Assembly: GCA_023423795.1 (NCBI GenBank)
Contig: JAFAEX010000279.1
Location: 1-6,751 of the forward strand
DNA: 6,751 nucleotides
Origin: Chloroflexota bacterium
GTDB lineage: Bacteria > Chloroflexota > Chloroflexia > Thermomicrobiales > UBA6265
Reading direction: 5' to 3'
Every line of letters begins with the position of its first letter. The stretch's first letter is position 1. A program made the position numbers and the translations under genes. The notes beneath the pieces were generated by a model, which did not search any database, was not told the origin of the DNA, and saw only the letters and a list, made by a program, of their open reading frames with translations. This document shows, one piece after another, positions 1 to 5,967 of this stretch.

Positions 1-1
1 G

Positions 2-379
2 TTCGCCGTCTACGGCACCGACCTGGCCAACTGGGACACCGACGGCGACGGCTTCGGCGACGGCGAGGAGGTCTACTACTACGGCTACGACCCGCTCGTC
101 TTCAACGGCGGCGGCATCGGCTCCTACTCCGGCGCCAGCCAGTACGGCGACGACTCCGACGGCGACGGCCTCATCGACGCCGACGAAATCTCCCTCCACG
201 GCACCGATCCGTTTGCCTTCGACACCGACGGCGACGGCCTCGGGGACGGTACGGAGTTCGATTTGCCGACGAACCCGCTCGCCTTCGACACCGACGGCGA
301 CGGCACGGACGACGGCACCGAGGTCCGCTTCGGCACCGACCCGCTCGACGTCACCGACTTCCCGGCCCTCAGGGGGTAA
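2..379 (+). CDS. Calcium-binding TSP3-repeat protein, 3' part (5' end outside window)
   Basis: The last 125 residues of a protein whose start lies left of the window. It contains four acidic 12-residue loops of the form DxDGDGxxDGxE, at about residues 12-23, 51-62, 74-85 and 96-107 of the visible part. Each is followed by a GTDP or PTNPL-type turn. These match bacterial thrombospondin type 3 repeats, which bind calcium through the loop aspartates and the final glutamate and form stiff extracellular rods or spacers. A glycine/serine-rich linker (about 35-49) separates the first visible loop from a three-loop C-terminal block. The same block occurs in the paralogues at 1781-2308 and 2403-3029, so the missing part probably holds a signal peptide and one or more loops. 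The TAA stop sits in an AGGGGGTAACCGCC context nearly repeated at the end of the 1781-2308 gene, which points to tandem duplication. The repeat family is clear; the biological role is unknown. Confidence 0.9.
   Translation, partial: FAVYGTDLANWDTDGDGFGDGEEVYYYGYDPLVFNGGGIGSYSGASQYGDDSDGDGLIDADEISLHGTDPFAFDTDGDGLGDGTEFDLPTNPLAFDTDGDGTDDGTEVRFGTDPLDVTDFPALRG
272..304 (+). repeat. 33-bp exact direct repeat, copy 1
   Basis: This stretch inside the first TSP3 gene is identical over 33 bases to 2931-2963 in the third TSP3 gene. It encodes the NPLAFDTDGDG segment of the C-terminal block. The many near-copies of GACACCGACGGCGACGG elsewhere in the three genes belong to the same repeat. Confidence 0.85.
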
Positions 380-462
380 CCGCCCGGAGCGCCGCCGCAC
401 GCATCCCGGTGATTCGCCACCCGAACGCGGGCAACGCCAGTGCGGCGCGGCCCCTCCATGCT

Positions 463-507
463 CGCACGCGAAGCGCCCGTCCACTCCGGACGGGCGCTTC
501 GCGTGCG
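463..507 (+). terminator. Perfect 20-bp hairpin after the first TSP3 gene
   Basis: Arms 463-482 and 488-507 are exact reverse complements, with a five-base ACTCC loop. It begins 84 bases after the stop at 379. No run of T follows (GTGGGACGTGTTGGG), so it is a GC-rich terminator candidate of the kind lacking a U-tract, or an mRNA 3'-end stabiliser. The perfect 20-bp pairing makes chance unlikely. Confidence 0.7.
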
Positions 508-848
508 GTGGGACGTGTTGGGATGCCGGCGACGCGGCGCCGACGGCGGTGAGGCGGGTTCCCTTGCGAACCGCCGGGCTCCTACCGGGCGGCCGATCGG
601 CGCGCGCTCCGAGGGTGCGGCCCACGGCGGGCCACCACGGACGCGGGGCTTCGGGAGGTTCCATCAATCGCCGGACGTCGGCCCCGCTCGGCCCCTCGCT
701 CGACAGGGGCGATTCGATGCTCCCGCCACCGGGCAATCCATCATCGGGGCAAACACCGGCCTGGGACCGGCCACGGCCCGGCACGGACCGTGACGCTGGA
801 GACGCCACCCGCCTCCGATGGTCGCCTCCGGTCCGTGCGCCGCGCCGC

Positions 849-880
849 CCGGTGACCGGACGTGTCCATCAATACGGACA
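849..880. promoter_or_regulatory. Clustered short inverted repeats upstream of a candidate promoter
   Basis: Three overlapping symmetric elements occur here: CCGGT-G-ACCGG at 849-859, GGAC-GT-GTCC at 858-867, and TGTCC with GGACA around an eight-base spacer at 863-880. They lie just upstream of the AT-rich stretch at 888-916, where an activator or repressor of the cysteine-rich gene could bind. Each arm is only 4-5 bases in GC-rich DNA, so chance is a real alternative. Confidence 0.3.
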
Positions 881-887
881 GGATCGC

Positions 888-916
888 GTCATCGAAAAAT
901 GGGTAGTTTTCATACT
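888..916 (+). promoter_or_regulatory. AT-rich candidate promoter for the cysteine-rich gene
   Basis: The stretch 891-916 (ATCGAAAAATGGGTAGTTTT then CATACT) is by far the most AT-rich part of an otherwise very GC-rich region. CATACT at 911-916 matches four of six bases of the sigma-70 -10 consensus. At 17-base spacing the -35 position (888-893, GTCATC) matches poorly, so an activator-dependent promoter is possible. A start near 923 would give a leader of about 110 bases. No comparable stretch precedes the genes at 1781 and 2403. Confidence 0.4.
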
Positions 917-1019
917 GTGCCCGCCCAACCCCGGCCCTACCCTCACGACAGACCCGTCGCACCCGCCAGTGCTCGGATGCTGGCGACGATGCTCGACGGA
1001 GACCGCAATCACGGGAACC

Positions 1020-1024
1020 GGAGG
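1020..1024 (+). promoter_or_regulatory. Shine-Dalgarno site fixing the start at 1035
   Basis: GGAGG ends ten bases before the ATG at 1035. The reading frame is open for more than 800 bases upstream, so this site, together with the signal-like N-terminus that begins there, decides the start. Confidence 0.75.
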
Positions 1025-1034
1025 ACCTCGCACA

Positions 1035-1619
1035 ATGGACCACACCGCGTTCGACCGTCTGACCGTTCGCTTCGCCGGCGCCACCACGCGCCGCCGCCTG
1101 ATCGGGCGGGCCGCCAAACTCGGCGCCGCCGCCGCGGCGACCGCCGCGCTCGGCCGCACCGCCGTTCCGGCCGACGCCCAGAATTGCCCCTACGGCCCGA
1201 ACACCTGCCAGCAGGGGTACGTCTGGCGCAATGCGTACGACGGCGACGCCGTCTGCGTCCTGCCGTCGGTCCGCGACCAGGCCTACGCCGACAACGCCGC
1301 CGCCGCGTCGCGGGTCGATCCCAACGGCGCGTACGGCCCCAGCACCTGCGTTTCGGGCTACGTCTGGCGCGAAGCGTTCGCGGGCGACCTGGTCTGCGTC
1401 GAGCCGTGGGTGCGCGACCAGGCGGCCGCCGACAACGCGGCGGCCAAGTCGCGGGTCGAGCCGGGCTGCGCGGACGGCGGCACGTGCCGCGCGGCCGGCG
1501 TTGTCTGCGATTACGACCACCAGTGCTGCGGTTCCAGCGGGTACTGCTGCTGGGACGGGATCTCGCTGCGGACCGAGTGCCGCGACGTCTCCACCACCGG
1601 CGGGCGATGCCCCATCTAG
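1035..1619 (+). CDS. Exported cysteine-rich protein with two GYVWREA-type repeats
   Basis: A 194-residue protein of unknown function. Residues 1-48 form an export signal: MDHTAFDRLT, arginines at 19-21, an alanine-rich stretch and a likely cut after ADA (46-48). The TTRRRLIG segment resembles a twin-arginine signal. The mature part has two repeats, about 51-97 and 98-143. Each runs YGP(N/S)TC, GYVWR, GD, VCV, VRDQA, ADNAAA, SRV(D/E)P; similar repeats occur in hypothetical exported proteins of Actinobacteria and Chloroflexota (from memory, not searched). Residues 145-192 carry nine cysteines, including CC pairs at 164-165 and 171-172. This resembles small cysteine-knot tails. All fourteen cysteines (51, 58, 74, 105, 121, 145, 151, 158, 164, 165, 171, 172, 182, 192) lie after the signal, so disulfides outside the cytoplasm are likely. 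It sits between TSP3-repeat genes but is unrelated to them. The gene is convincing; a binding or structural role is only a guess. Confidence 0.85.
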   Translation: MDHTAFDRLTVRFAGATTRRRLIGRAAKLGAAAAATAALGRTAVPADAQNCPYGPNTCQQGYVWRNAYDGDAVCVLPSVRDQAYADNAAAASRVDPNGAYGPSTCVSGYVWREAFAGDLVCVEPWVRDQAAADNAAAKSRVEPGCADGGTCRAAGVVCDYDHQCCGSSGYCCWDGISLRTECRDVSTTGGRCPI

Positions 1620-1627
1620 CCCGCCGC

Positions 1628-1670
1628 CGGCATCGCCCGGCCCTGTGCGATACCGGGCCGGGCGATGCCG
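1628..1670 (+). terminator. Perfect 16-bp hairpin after the cysteine-rich gene
   Basis: Arms 1628-1643 and 1655-1670 pair perfectly around an 11-base loop, starting eight bases after the TAG stop. There is no U-tract. The left arm can alternatively pair with CGGGCGATGCC at 1601-1611 inside the coding end, because that sequence is an exact copy of part of the right arm (1659-1669). Confidence 0.7.
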
Positions 1671-1780
1671 ATCCGCACCCCGGCGCGGACGCCGCCCGCC
1701 GGATCGAACCGGGAGACCGGACGGCGCCCGGGGCCACCCATCCTCGACCTTCGCCACGAGACGAGAAAGGACCCCATTCC

Positions 1781-2308
1781 ATGCTCGCCACGACCGTCGC
1801 CGCCTCGTCGGCCCGCCGTCTGCTCGCCGCCGGCGCGTTCGCCGCCCTGCTGGCCGGCCTCGCCGGTTCCGCCCTGCCGGTTTCCGCCGCCGGGTGCGGC
1901 GACACCGACGCCGACGGCGACGGGCTGACCTGCGCCCAGGAGTACTTCATCTACGGCACCGACGAATACGCCTACGACACCGACGGCGACGGGGTGGGCG
2001 ACGGCGACGAGATCCGCATGGGCAGCGACCCGCTCTTCGCCGAGCACTTCATCAACGACCCCAGCGACCCCGGCAACGGCGACAGCGACGGGGACGGCCT
2101 CTGGAACGCCGAGGAAATCGGCATCTACGGCACGGACGTCTACGCCTTCGACACCGACGGCGACGGGCTCGGCGACGGCCTCGAGGTGTCGCTGCCCACC
2201 AACCCGCTCTACTACGACACCGACGGCGACGGGGTGGACGACGGCTCCGAGGTCCGCGCCGGCACCGACCCGCTGAACGCCGCCGACCGCCCGGCGCCCA
2301 AGGGGTAA
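1781..2308 (+). CDS. Exported calcium-binding TSP3-repeat protein, 175 residues
   Basis: A complete small exported protein. Residues 1-37 form a signal peptide: arginines 12-13, an Ala/Leu core at 14-32, and a cut near VSA/A (34-37). The mature part is five EF-hand-like loops starting near residues 43, 66, 101, 124 and 146, each DxDGDGxx(D)xxE with the spacing of calcium ligands 1, 3, 5, 9 and 12. In the first loop ligand 9 is Cys51, probably bonded to Cys39. The third loop has Asn109 at ligand 9. A 15-residue linker (86-100) separates the first two loops from a three-loop C-terminal block ending in PTNPL and GTDPL turns. The start is the ATG ten bases after GAGAAAGG (1763-1770). It belongs to the bacterial thrombospondin type 3 repeat family; there is no sortase motif, membrane anchor or catalytic domain, so it would be secreted or held by a partner. 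Its 3' flank resembles that of the first gene, consistent with duplication. Confidence 0.9.
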   Translation: MLATTVAASSARRLLAAGAFAALLAGLAGSALPVSAAGCGDTDADGDGLTCAQEYFIYGTDEYAYDTDGDGVGDGDEIRMGSDPLFAEHFINDPSDPGNGDSDGDGLWNAEEIGIYGTDVYAFDTDGDGLGDGLEVSLPTNPLYYDTDGDGVDDGSEVRAGTDPLNAADRPAPKG

Positions 2309-2328
2309 CCGCCGGAGACCGCCGCTAA

Positions 2329-2360
2329 CGGGACCGCCCCGGCGCTTCGGAGCGGTCCCG
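2329..2360 (+). terminator. Hairpin between the two complete TSP3 genes
   Basis: CGGGACCGC (2329-2337) and GCGGTCCCG (2352-2360) pair perfectly over 9 bp, with a 14-base interior that can form a small further stem (CCG with CGG). It begins 20 bases after the TAA stop, with no U-tract. It is weaker than the other three hairpins and may attenuate rather than stop transcription into the next gene. Confidence 0.5.
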
Positions 2361-2389
2361 AACGGCACGACGGATGCCCGATCCGGGAC

Positions 2390-2395
2390 AGGGAG
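2390..2395 (+). promoter_or_regulatory. Shine-Dalgarno site supporting a GTG start at 2403
   Basis: AGGGAG ends seven bases before GTG at 2403. The signal peptide begins directly at that codon and there is no ATG in the frame nearby, so GTG is the supported start. Confidence 0.7.
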
Positions 2396-2402
2396 CCACG
2401 CC

Positions 2403-3029
2403 GTGATTGATACGATCTTCGTTCCTGTTGCTCGCCGCCTGTTCTCGGCAGCCGCGCTCGCCGCGCTGGTGGCGGGCGGGGTCAGCCTCGCCATTCCGGT
2501 CTCGCCGGCCGCCGCCTCCATCGGCTGCGGCCCAACCGTCGCGGACGACCTCTACGATGCCGACGGCGACGGCCGCGGCTGCTACGCCGAGTTGAACATC
2601 GACGGCACCGATCCGTACCGCTACGACACCGACGGCGACGGGCTGGGCGACGGCGACGAAGGCGGGATCTACGGCACCGGCCCCACCAGTTTCGACACCG
2701 ATGGCGACGGGGTCGGCGACGGCGAGGAGGTCCGCCTCGGGATGAATCCGCTGGCGGCCGATTTCGCGCCCGGCCAGGCGCCGTCGCCCGGCGCCCAGAA
2801 CCTGCCCGGCTACGACTACGACGGCGACGGCCTCGGGGCCTACGACGAGCAGACCTACGGCACCGACGTCACCCGTTACGACACCGACGGCGACGGCCTC
2901 GGCGACGGCGCGGAAGTCGCCTACCCCACCAACCCGCTCGCCTTCGACACCGACGGCGACGGCTACGGCGACGGGTTCGAGGTGGCCCACAACATGGACC
3001 CGCTCTTCTTCAACCCCGTCGGGCCGTAA
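2403..3029 (+). CDS. Exported calcium-binding TSP3-repeat protein, 208 residues, GTG start
   Basis: A paralogue of the gene 94 bases upstream. Residues 1-38 are a signal peptide with arginines 11-12 (ARRLFSA, close to a twin-arginine motif), an Ala/Leu/Val core and a likely cut in PAAAS (35-39). The mature part has six EF-hand-like loops starting near residues 52, 75, 98, 138, 160 and 182. They are grouped three and three around a Pro/Gly/Ala linker (118-136). Loop 1 carries Cys60 where the ninth calcium ligand should be, with Cys42 as probable partner, exactly as in the 1781-2308 protein. Loop 4 has Ala146 at that ligand and may bind weakly. The penultimate loop ends in PTNPL as in the other two paralogues, but the C-terminus (NMDPLFFNPVGP) differs. 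No anchor or enzymatic domain is visible. It likely forms a calcium-stabilised extracellular rod; the partner or ligand is unknown. Confidence 0.9.
   Translation: MIDTIFVPVARRLFSAAALAALVAGGVSLAIPVSPAAASIGCGPTVADDLYDADGDGRGCYAELNIDGTDPYRYDTDGDGLGDGDEGGIYGTGPTSFDTDGDGVGDGEEVRLGMNPLAADFAPGQAPSPGAQNLPGYDYDGDGLGAYDEQTYGTDVTRYDTDGDGLGDGAEVAYPTNPLAFDTDGDGYGDGFEVAHNMDPLFFNPVGP
2931..2963 (+). repeat. 33-bp exact direct repeat, copy 2
   Basis: Exact partner of 272-304, in the same orientation, frame and structural position, about 2.66 kb away. It could allow recombination that deletes or fuses the intervening genes. Confidence 0.85.
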
Positions 3030-3055
3030 GCCGCGCCCGACCCGCCGGCCAAGTG

Positions 3056-3093
3056 CCGCGCCGCCGTCCGTTCGTCAGCGGACGGCGGCGCGG
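3056..3093. terminator. Perfect 15-bp hairpin between convergent genes (candidate two-way terminator)
   Basis: Arms 3056-3070 and 3079-3093 pair perfectly around an eight-base TTCGTCAG loop. It lies 26 bases after the stop of the plus-strand TSP3 gene and 49 bases after the stop of the minus-strand regulator. A symmetric GC stem in this place can serve both transcripts. There is no strong U-tract on either side, only TGTTGGG on the plus strand. Confidence 0.7.
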
Positions 3094-3142
3094 TGTTGGG
3101 CCGGTACGACGGTTCCGGGGAACGGCCGCGGCGAATGGGCGG

Positions 3143-5947
3143 TCAGACGAGGCGGTGGCGGAGGGCGAACGCCACCGCCGCCGTCCGGGACTCGACGCCG
3201 AGTTTGGCGATGACCGCGGCGACGTGCTTGGACGCGGTCGCCCGGGCGACGAAGATGGCGTCGGCGATCTCCCGATCCGTCACCCCGTCGGCGAGCAGCC
3301 GCAACACTTCGGATTCACGCGCGGTGAGGCCGAAATCGACCACCGCCACGCCGCGATCCGCCGCCGCCGAACCGGCCGCGCGCACCGCTTCCTCGATGGC
3401 CACCGCAAACGGCAGCGCGTGCCCGCTTTCCCAGGCGGCCGTGTAGGCATCCTCGCCCAGCGCGGCCCGCGCCCGGACGGCCCGGGCCGTCAGGTCCGCG
3501 TCCTCGTCCTGGAAGAGGGTGTCACCGGACGCTTCCCGGATGGCGGCGGCGGCGCCGAAGAAGCGGACCGCCTGGCGCGGCTTGCCGGCGAGTTGAAGCA
3601 CCGCGCCGACCCGATCGACGACGCGCGAGATCAGGTGCCGTTCGCCGAGGACCCCGGACAGGCCGAGCACCTCGCGGTAGCGTTCGGCGGCGACCGGGGC
3701 GTTGCCCAGGCGCAGCGCGGAGCAGCCGAGGTTGTAGAGGTTGACCGCCTCGCCGAAGGTGTCCCCGATGCGGCGCGAGACCTGGAGCGCTTCCTCGCTG
3801 AGCGCCTCGCCGCGGGCGTAGTCCCCGCGGTCGTAGTAGGCGCCGCCGAGGTTGCCGAGGATGACGCAGACCTGGTGCTCGTCGCCGAGGAGGCGGGCGA
3901 TCGGCAGCGCTTCTTCCTGGTAGGCGATGGCGCGGCCGTGGTCGCCTTGCCGCTCCGCGACCAGGCCGAGGTCGTTGAGGCAGCGCGCGACGCCGGGCTG
4001 GTCGCCGAGGGCGCGGAACGCGTCGAGCGCCGTGGTAAACAGCGTTCCGGCCTGCTCGAAGTCGCTTTGGTTGCTGGCGATGATGCCGAGGCCGCGGCTG
4101 TCCAGCGCGACGAGGCGGGCGTCGCCCAGGCGCTCGGCCATCGCCAGGCTTTGCCGGAACATGGTCCGGGCGACCTCGAAATCGCCCTGGTCGCCGGCGA
4201 TCGCGCCGAGGCGACCGAGGGCGAAGGCGCGAACCGGGCCGTCGGGGTCGGCGTCGGTCGCCAGGGCGCGTTCCAGCCAGGACCGGCCCTCCGCCCAGTG
4301 GGACCGCCGCATCCAGAAGGGGGCGAGCCCGGAGGCCAGCCGCAGCGCCGCCGCCGGATCGGCGGTGAGCGTCCAGCCGAGCGCCGCCCGCAGGTTGTCG
4401 TGCTCCGCCTCGATCCCGTCCAGCAGCGCCCCGTCGGCGGCCGCCCAAAGCGCCGGCTGGGCCGCTTCGACGAAGCCCAGGCACCAGGCGGCGTGCGCCC
4501 GCCGCGCATCCTCGATCTCGCCGGCCGCGGCCAGCCGGTCCAGCGCGTACTCGCGCACGGTTTCGAGCATCCCGAAGCGGGGTTTGCCGCCCTCGGCTTC
4601 GCGCCGGAGCAGTCCGCCGTCGAGCAGCGCCGCCAGGCCGTCGAGCACGTCAGGCGATCCGGCGGCGGGCGCGCCACCCGGCGTCGTATGCTCCGCGGCA
4701 ACCGCTTCGGCCGCGTCAAGGGGGATACCGCCGACGAAGACGCTTAGGCGGCGGAGGAGGGCCTGCGCGGCAGGGTCAAGGAGGTCTTCGCTCCAGGCGA
4801 TTGCCCCGCGCATCGTGCGCAGGCGGTCGGGGTGGTCGCGCGGGCCGCCGGTCAACAGCGGCAGCCGCCGTTCGAGCCGGTCCAGCAAGGCGTCCGGCGG
4901 GAGGACCGCGCTGCGGGCGGCCGCCAGTTCGATCGCCAGCGGCAACCCGTCGAGGCGGCGGCAGATCGCGCCGACGACCGGCGTGTTCGCCTCGGTGAGG
5001 ACGAAGCCGGGATCGGCCAGGCGCGCGCGGTCGGCGAAGAGGCGGACCGCCTCGGTTGCCGCCGCGTCTGACGGTGCGGCGCCGGCCGCCGGGAGCGCCA
5101 GCGGCGGCACCGGGACGAGGTGCTCGCCCGACAGGCGCAGCGGCGAGCGGCTCGTCGCCAGGATGACCAGCCGCGGGCAGGCGACGAGGAGGTCGGCCAG
5201 GACCGGCGCGGCGGCCAGCACGTGCTCCAGGTTGTCGAGCACGAGCAGTGCGTCGTGGTTCCGCAGGTGGCCGACGAGCCGTTCCAGGGGCGGGCGGTCG
5301 TCGCCCTCGCGCAGCCCGACGGCGAGCAGGATGGCCGGCAGCACCCGCTCGGCGCCGCGCACCGGGGCGAGATCGACGAACGCGGCCCCGTCGCCGAAGC
5401 GCGGCGCCACGGCGGCCGCGACTTCCAGCGCCAGCCGGGTCTTGCCGGTGCCGCCCGGGCCGGTCAGCGTCACCAGTCGCGCGGAACCGGTTTCCAGCAG
5501 CGTCGCGAGGGCGGCCGCTTCCCGCTCCCGCCCGACGAAGGCGGTCAGCGGCGACGGCAGCCCGCCGAGACGCGGTCGGCGTTCGGCTGCCGGCGCGTCC
5601 ACGTCCGCGTCCAATGTCGGCGGCGTCACGTCCGGGGCGGCGGCATCCGGTTGCTCCCAGGGGAGGCGGAGCGCGGCCGGGGCGTGGGCGACCCGGTAGC
5701 GGACCAGCGCCGCCGGGTCGATCGCGAACCCGCGTCCGCGCCGGATCGCGGCCAGATCCCCCCGCTCGATGGCGCGGCGGATCGTCCGCTCGTTGAGCCC
5801 GAGCAGGGTCGCCGCCTCGACGGCCGTGACCGCGTCGGGGAGGACCGGCGGCGCGGGTGCGTACGACACGATCGTCGGCGGCTGTGCCCGCTCCTCGCCC
5901 CGTTGGCGTTCGATCTCGGGTGCCGTCCGCAGCGCGTCGTCTGTCAT
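3143..5947 (-). CDS. Large STAND-type ATPase/TPR regulator with N-terminal excisionase-like HTH and C-terminal LuxR HTH
   Basis: A 934-residue cytoplasmic transcription regulator. Residues 37-84 form an excisionase/MerR-like helix-turn-helix (TAVEAATLLGLNERTIRRAI, then a short wing). After a Pro/Ala linker comes an NB-ARC-like ATPase: FVGRERE 137-143, Walker A GPGGTGKT 163-170, Walker B LLVLDN 234-239 with Asp238, ATSR 264-267 and GLPL 334-337. Residues 570-810 hold six tetratricopeptide units ending in GD or GE at 608, 648, 688, 728, 768 and 808, an exact 40-residue period. Residues 873-934 are a LuxR-type HTH (LTARESEVLRLLADG, DREIADAIFV, recognition helix near 900-912). Known relatives are nucleotide-driven switches whose TPRs sense a partner or ligand before the HTH activates promoters. 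The frame is open upstream to 6670, but the translation before 5947 is low-complexity. The ATG at 5947 has only a weak GGG-type ribosome site; a TTG seven codons upstream is possible. It converges on the TSP3 cluster; its targets are unknown. Confidence 0.93.
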   Translation of the reverse strand: MTDDALRTAPEIERQRGEERAQPPTIVSYAPAPPVLPDAVTAVEAATLLGLNERTIRRAIERGDLAAIRRGRGFAIDPAALVRYRVAHAPAALRLPWEQPDAAAPDVTPPTLDADVDAPAAERRPRLGGLPSPLTAFVGREREAAALATLLETGSARLVTLTGPGGTGKTRLALEVAAAVAPRFGDGAAFVDLAPVRGAERVLPAILLAVGLREGDDRPPLERLVGHLRNHDALLVLDNLEHVLAAAPVLADLLVACPRLVILATSRSPLRLSGEHLVPVPPLALPAAGAAPSDAAATEAVRLFADRARLADPGFVLTEANTPVVGAICRRLDGLPLAIELAAARSAVLPPDALLDRLERRLPLLTGGPRDHPDRLRTMRGAIAWSEDLLDPAAQALLRRLSVFVGGIPLDAAEAVAAEHTTPGGAPAAGSPDVLDGLAALLDGGLLRREAEGGKPRFGMLETVREYALDRLAAAGEIEDARRAHAAWCLGFVEAAQPALWAAADGALLDGIEAEHDNLRAALGWTLTADPAAALRLASGLAPFWMRRSHWAEGRSWLERALATDADPDGPVRAFALGRLGAIAGDQGDFEVARTMFRQSLAMAERLGDARLVALDSRGLGIIASNQSDFEQAGTLFTTALDAFRALGDQPGVARCLNDLGLVAERQGDHGRAIAYQEEALPIARLLGDEHQVCVILGNLGGAYYDRGDYARGEALSEEALQVSRRIGDTFGEAVNLYNLGCSALRLGNAPVAAERYREVLGLSGVLGERHLISRVVDRVGAVLQLAGKPRQAVRFFGAAAAIREASGDTLFQDEDADLTARAVRARAALGEDAYTAAWESGHALPFAVAIEEAVRAAGSAAADRGVAVVDFGLTARESEVLRLLADGVTDREIADAIFVARATASKHVAAVIAKLGVESRTAAVAFALRHRLV

Positions 5948-5967
5948 CGACCCATCGTGCGTCAACG

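Larger units (their letters stand above)
380..1034. other. Intergenic region, no gene supported
   Basis: 655 bases between the first TSP3 gene and the cysteine-rich gene. The frame of the downstream gene stays open through this stretch, but its translation is a low-complexity Pro/Arg/Ser string with no domain, as expected from GC-rich noncoding DNA. It holds the hairpin at 463-507, a 10-bp inverted repeat (781-790 with 829-838), a cluster of short palindromes at 849-880 and an AT-rich promoter-like stretch at about 888-916. Positions 510-780 show nothing I can name. Confidence 0.6.

Noticed and set aside
213..1034. Upstream extension of the cysteine-rich gene frame to 213, including an ATG at 717
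   Set aside because: The translation is low-complexity Pro/Arg/Ser, overlaps the first TSP3 gene and runs through the 463-507 hairpin. The export signal and ribosome site place the start at 1035.
741..2521. Minus-strand open frames opposite the TSP3 and cysteine-rich genes
   Set aside because: Their repetitive Val/Ala/Gly products are the reverse reading of the Asp/Gly repeats; no independent domain or ribosome site was seen.
1903..2990. Repetitive DNA as a CRISPR or satellite array
   Set aside because: The repeats are in frame, vary at the wobble position and encode regular calcium-binding loops; there are no uniform spacers.
3053..4747. Long plus-strand frame opposite the regulator (564 residues), and another at 3927-5699
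   Set aside because: They are antisense shadows of a GC-rich gene. The minus-strand frame contains Walker motifs, TPRs and a LuxR HTH in the expected order.
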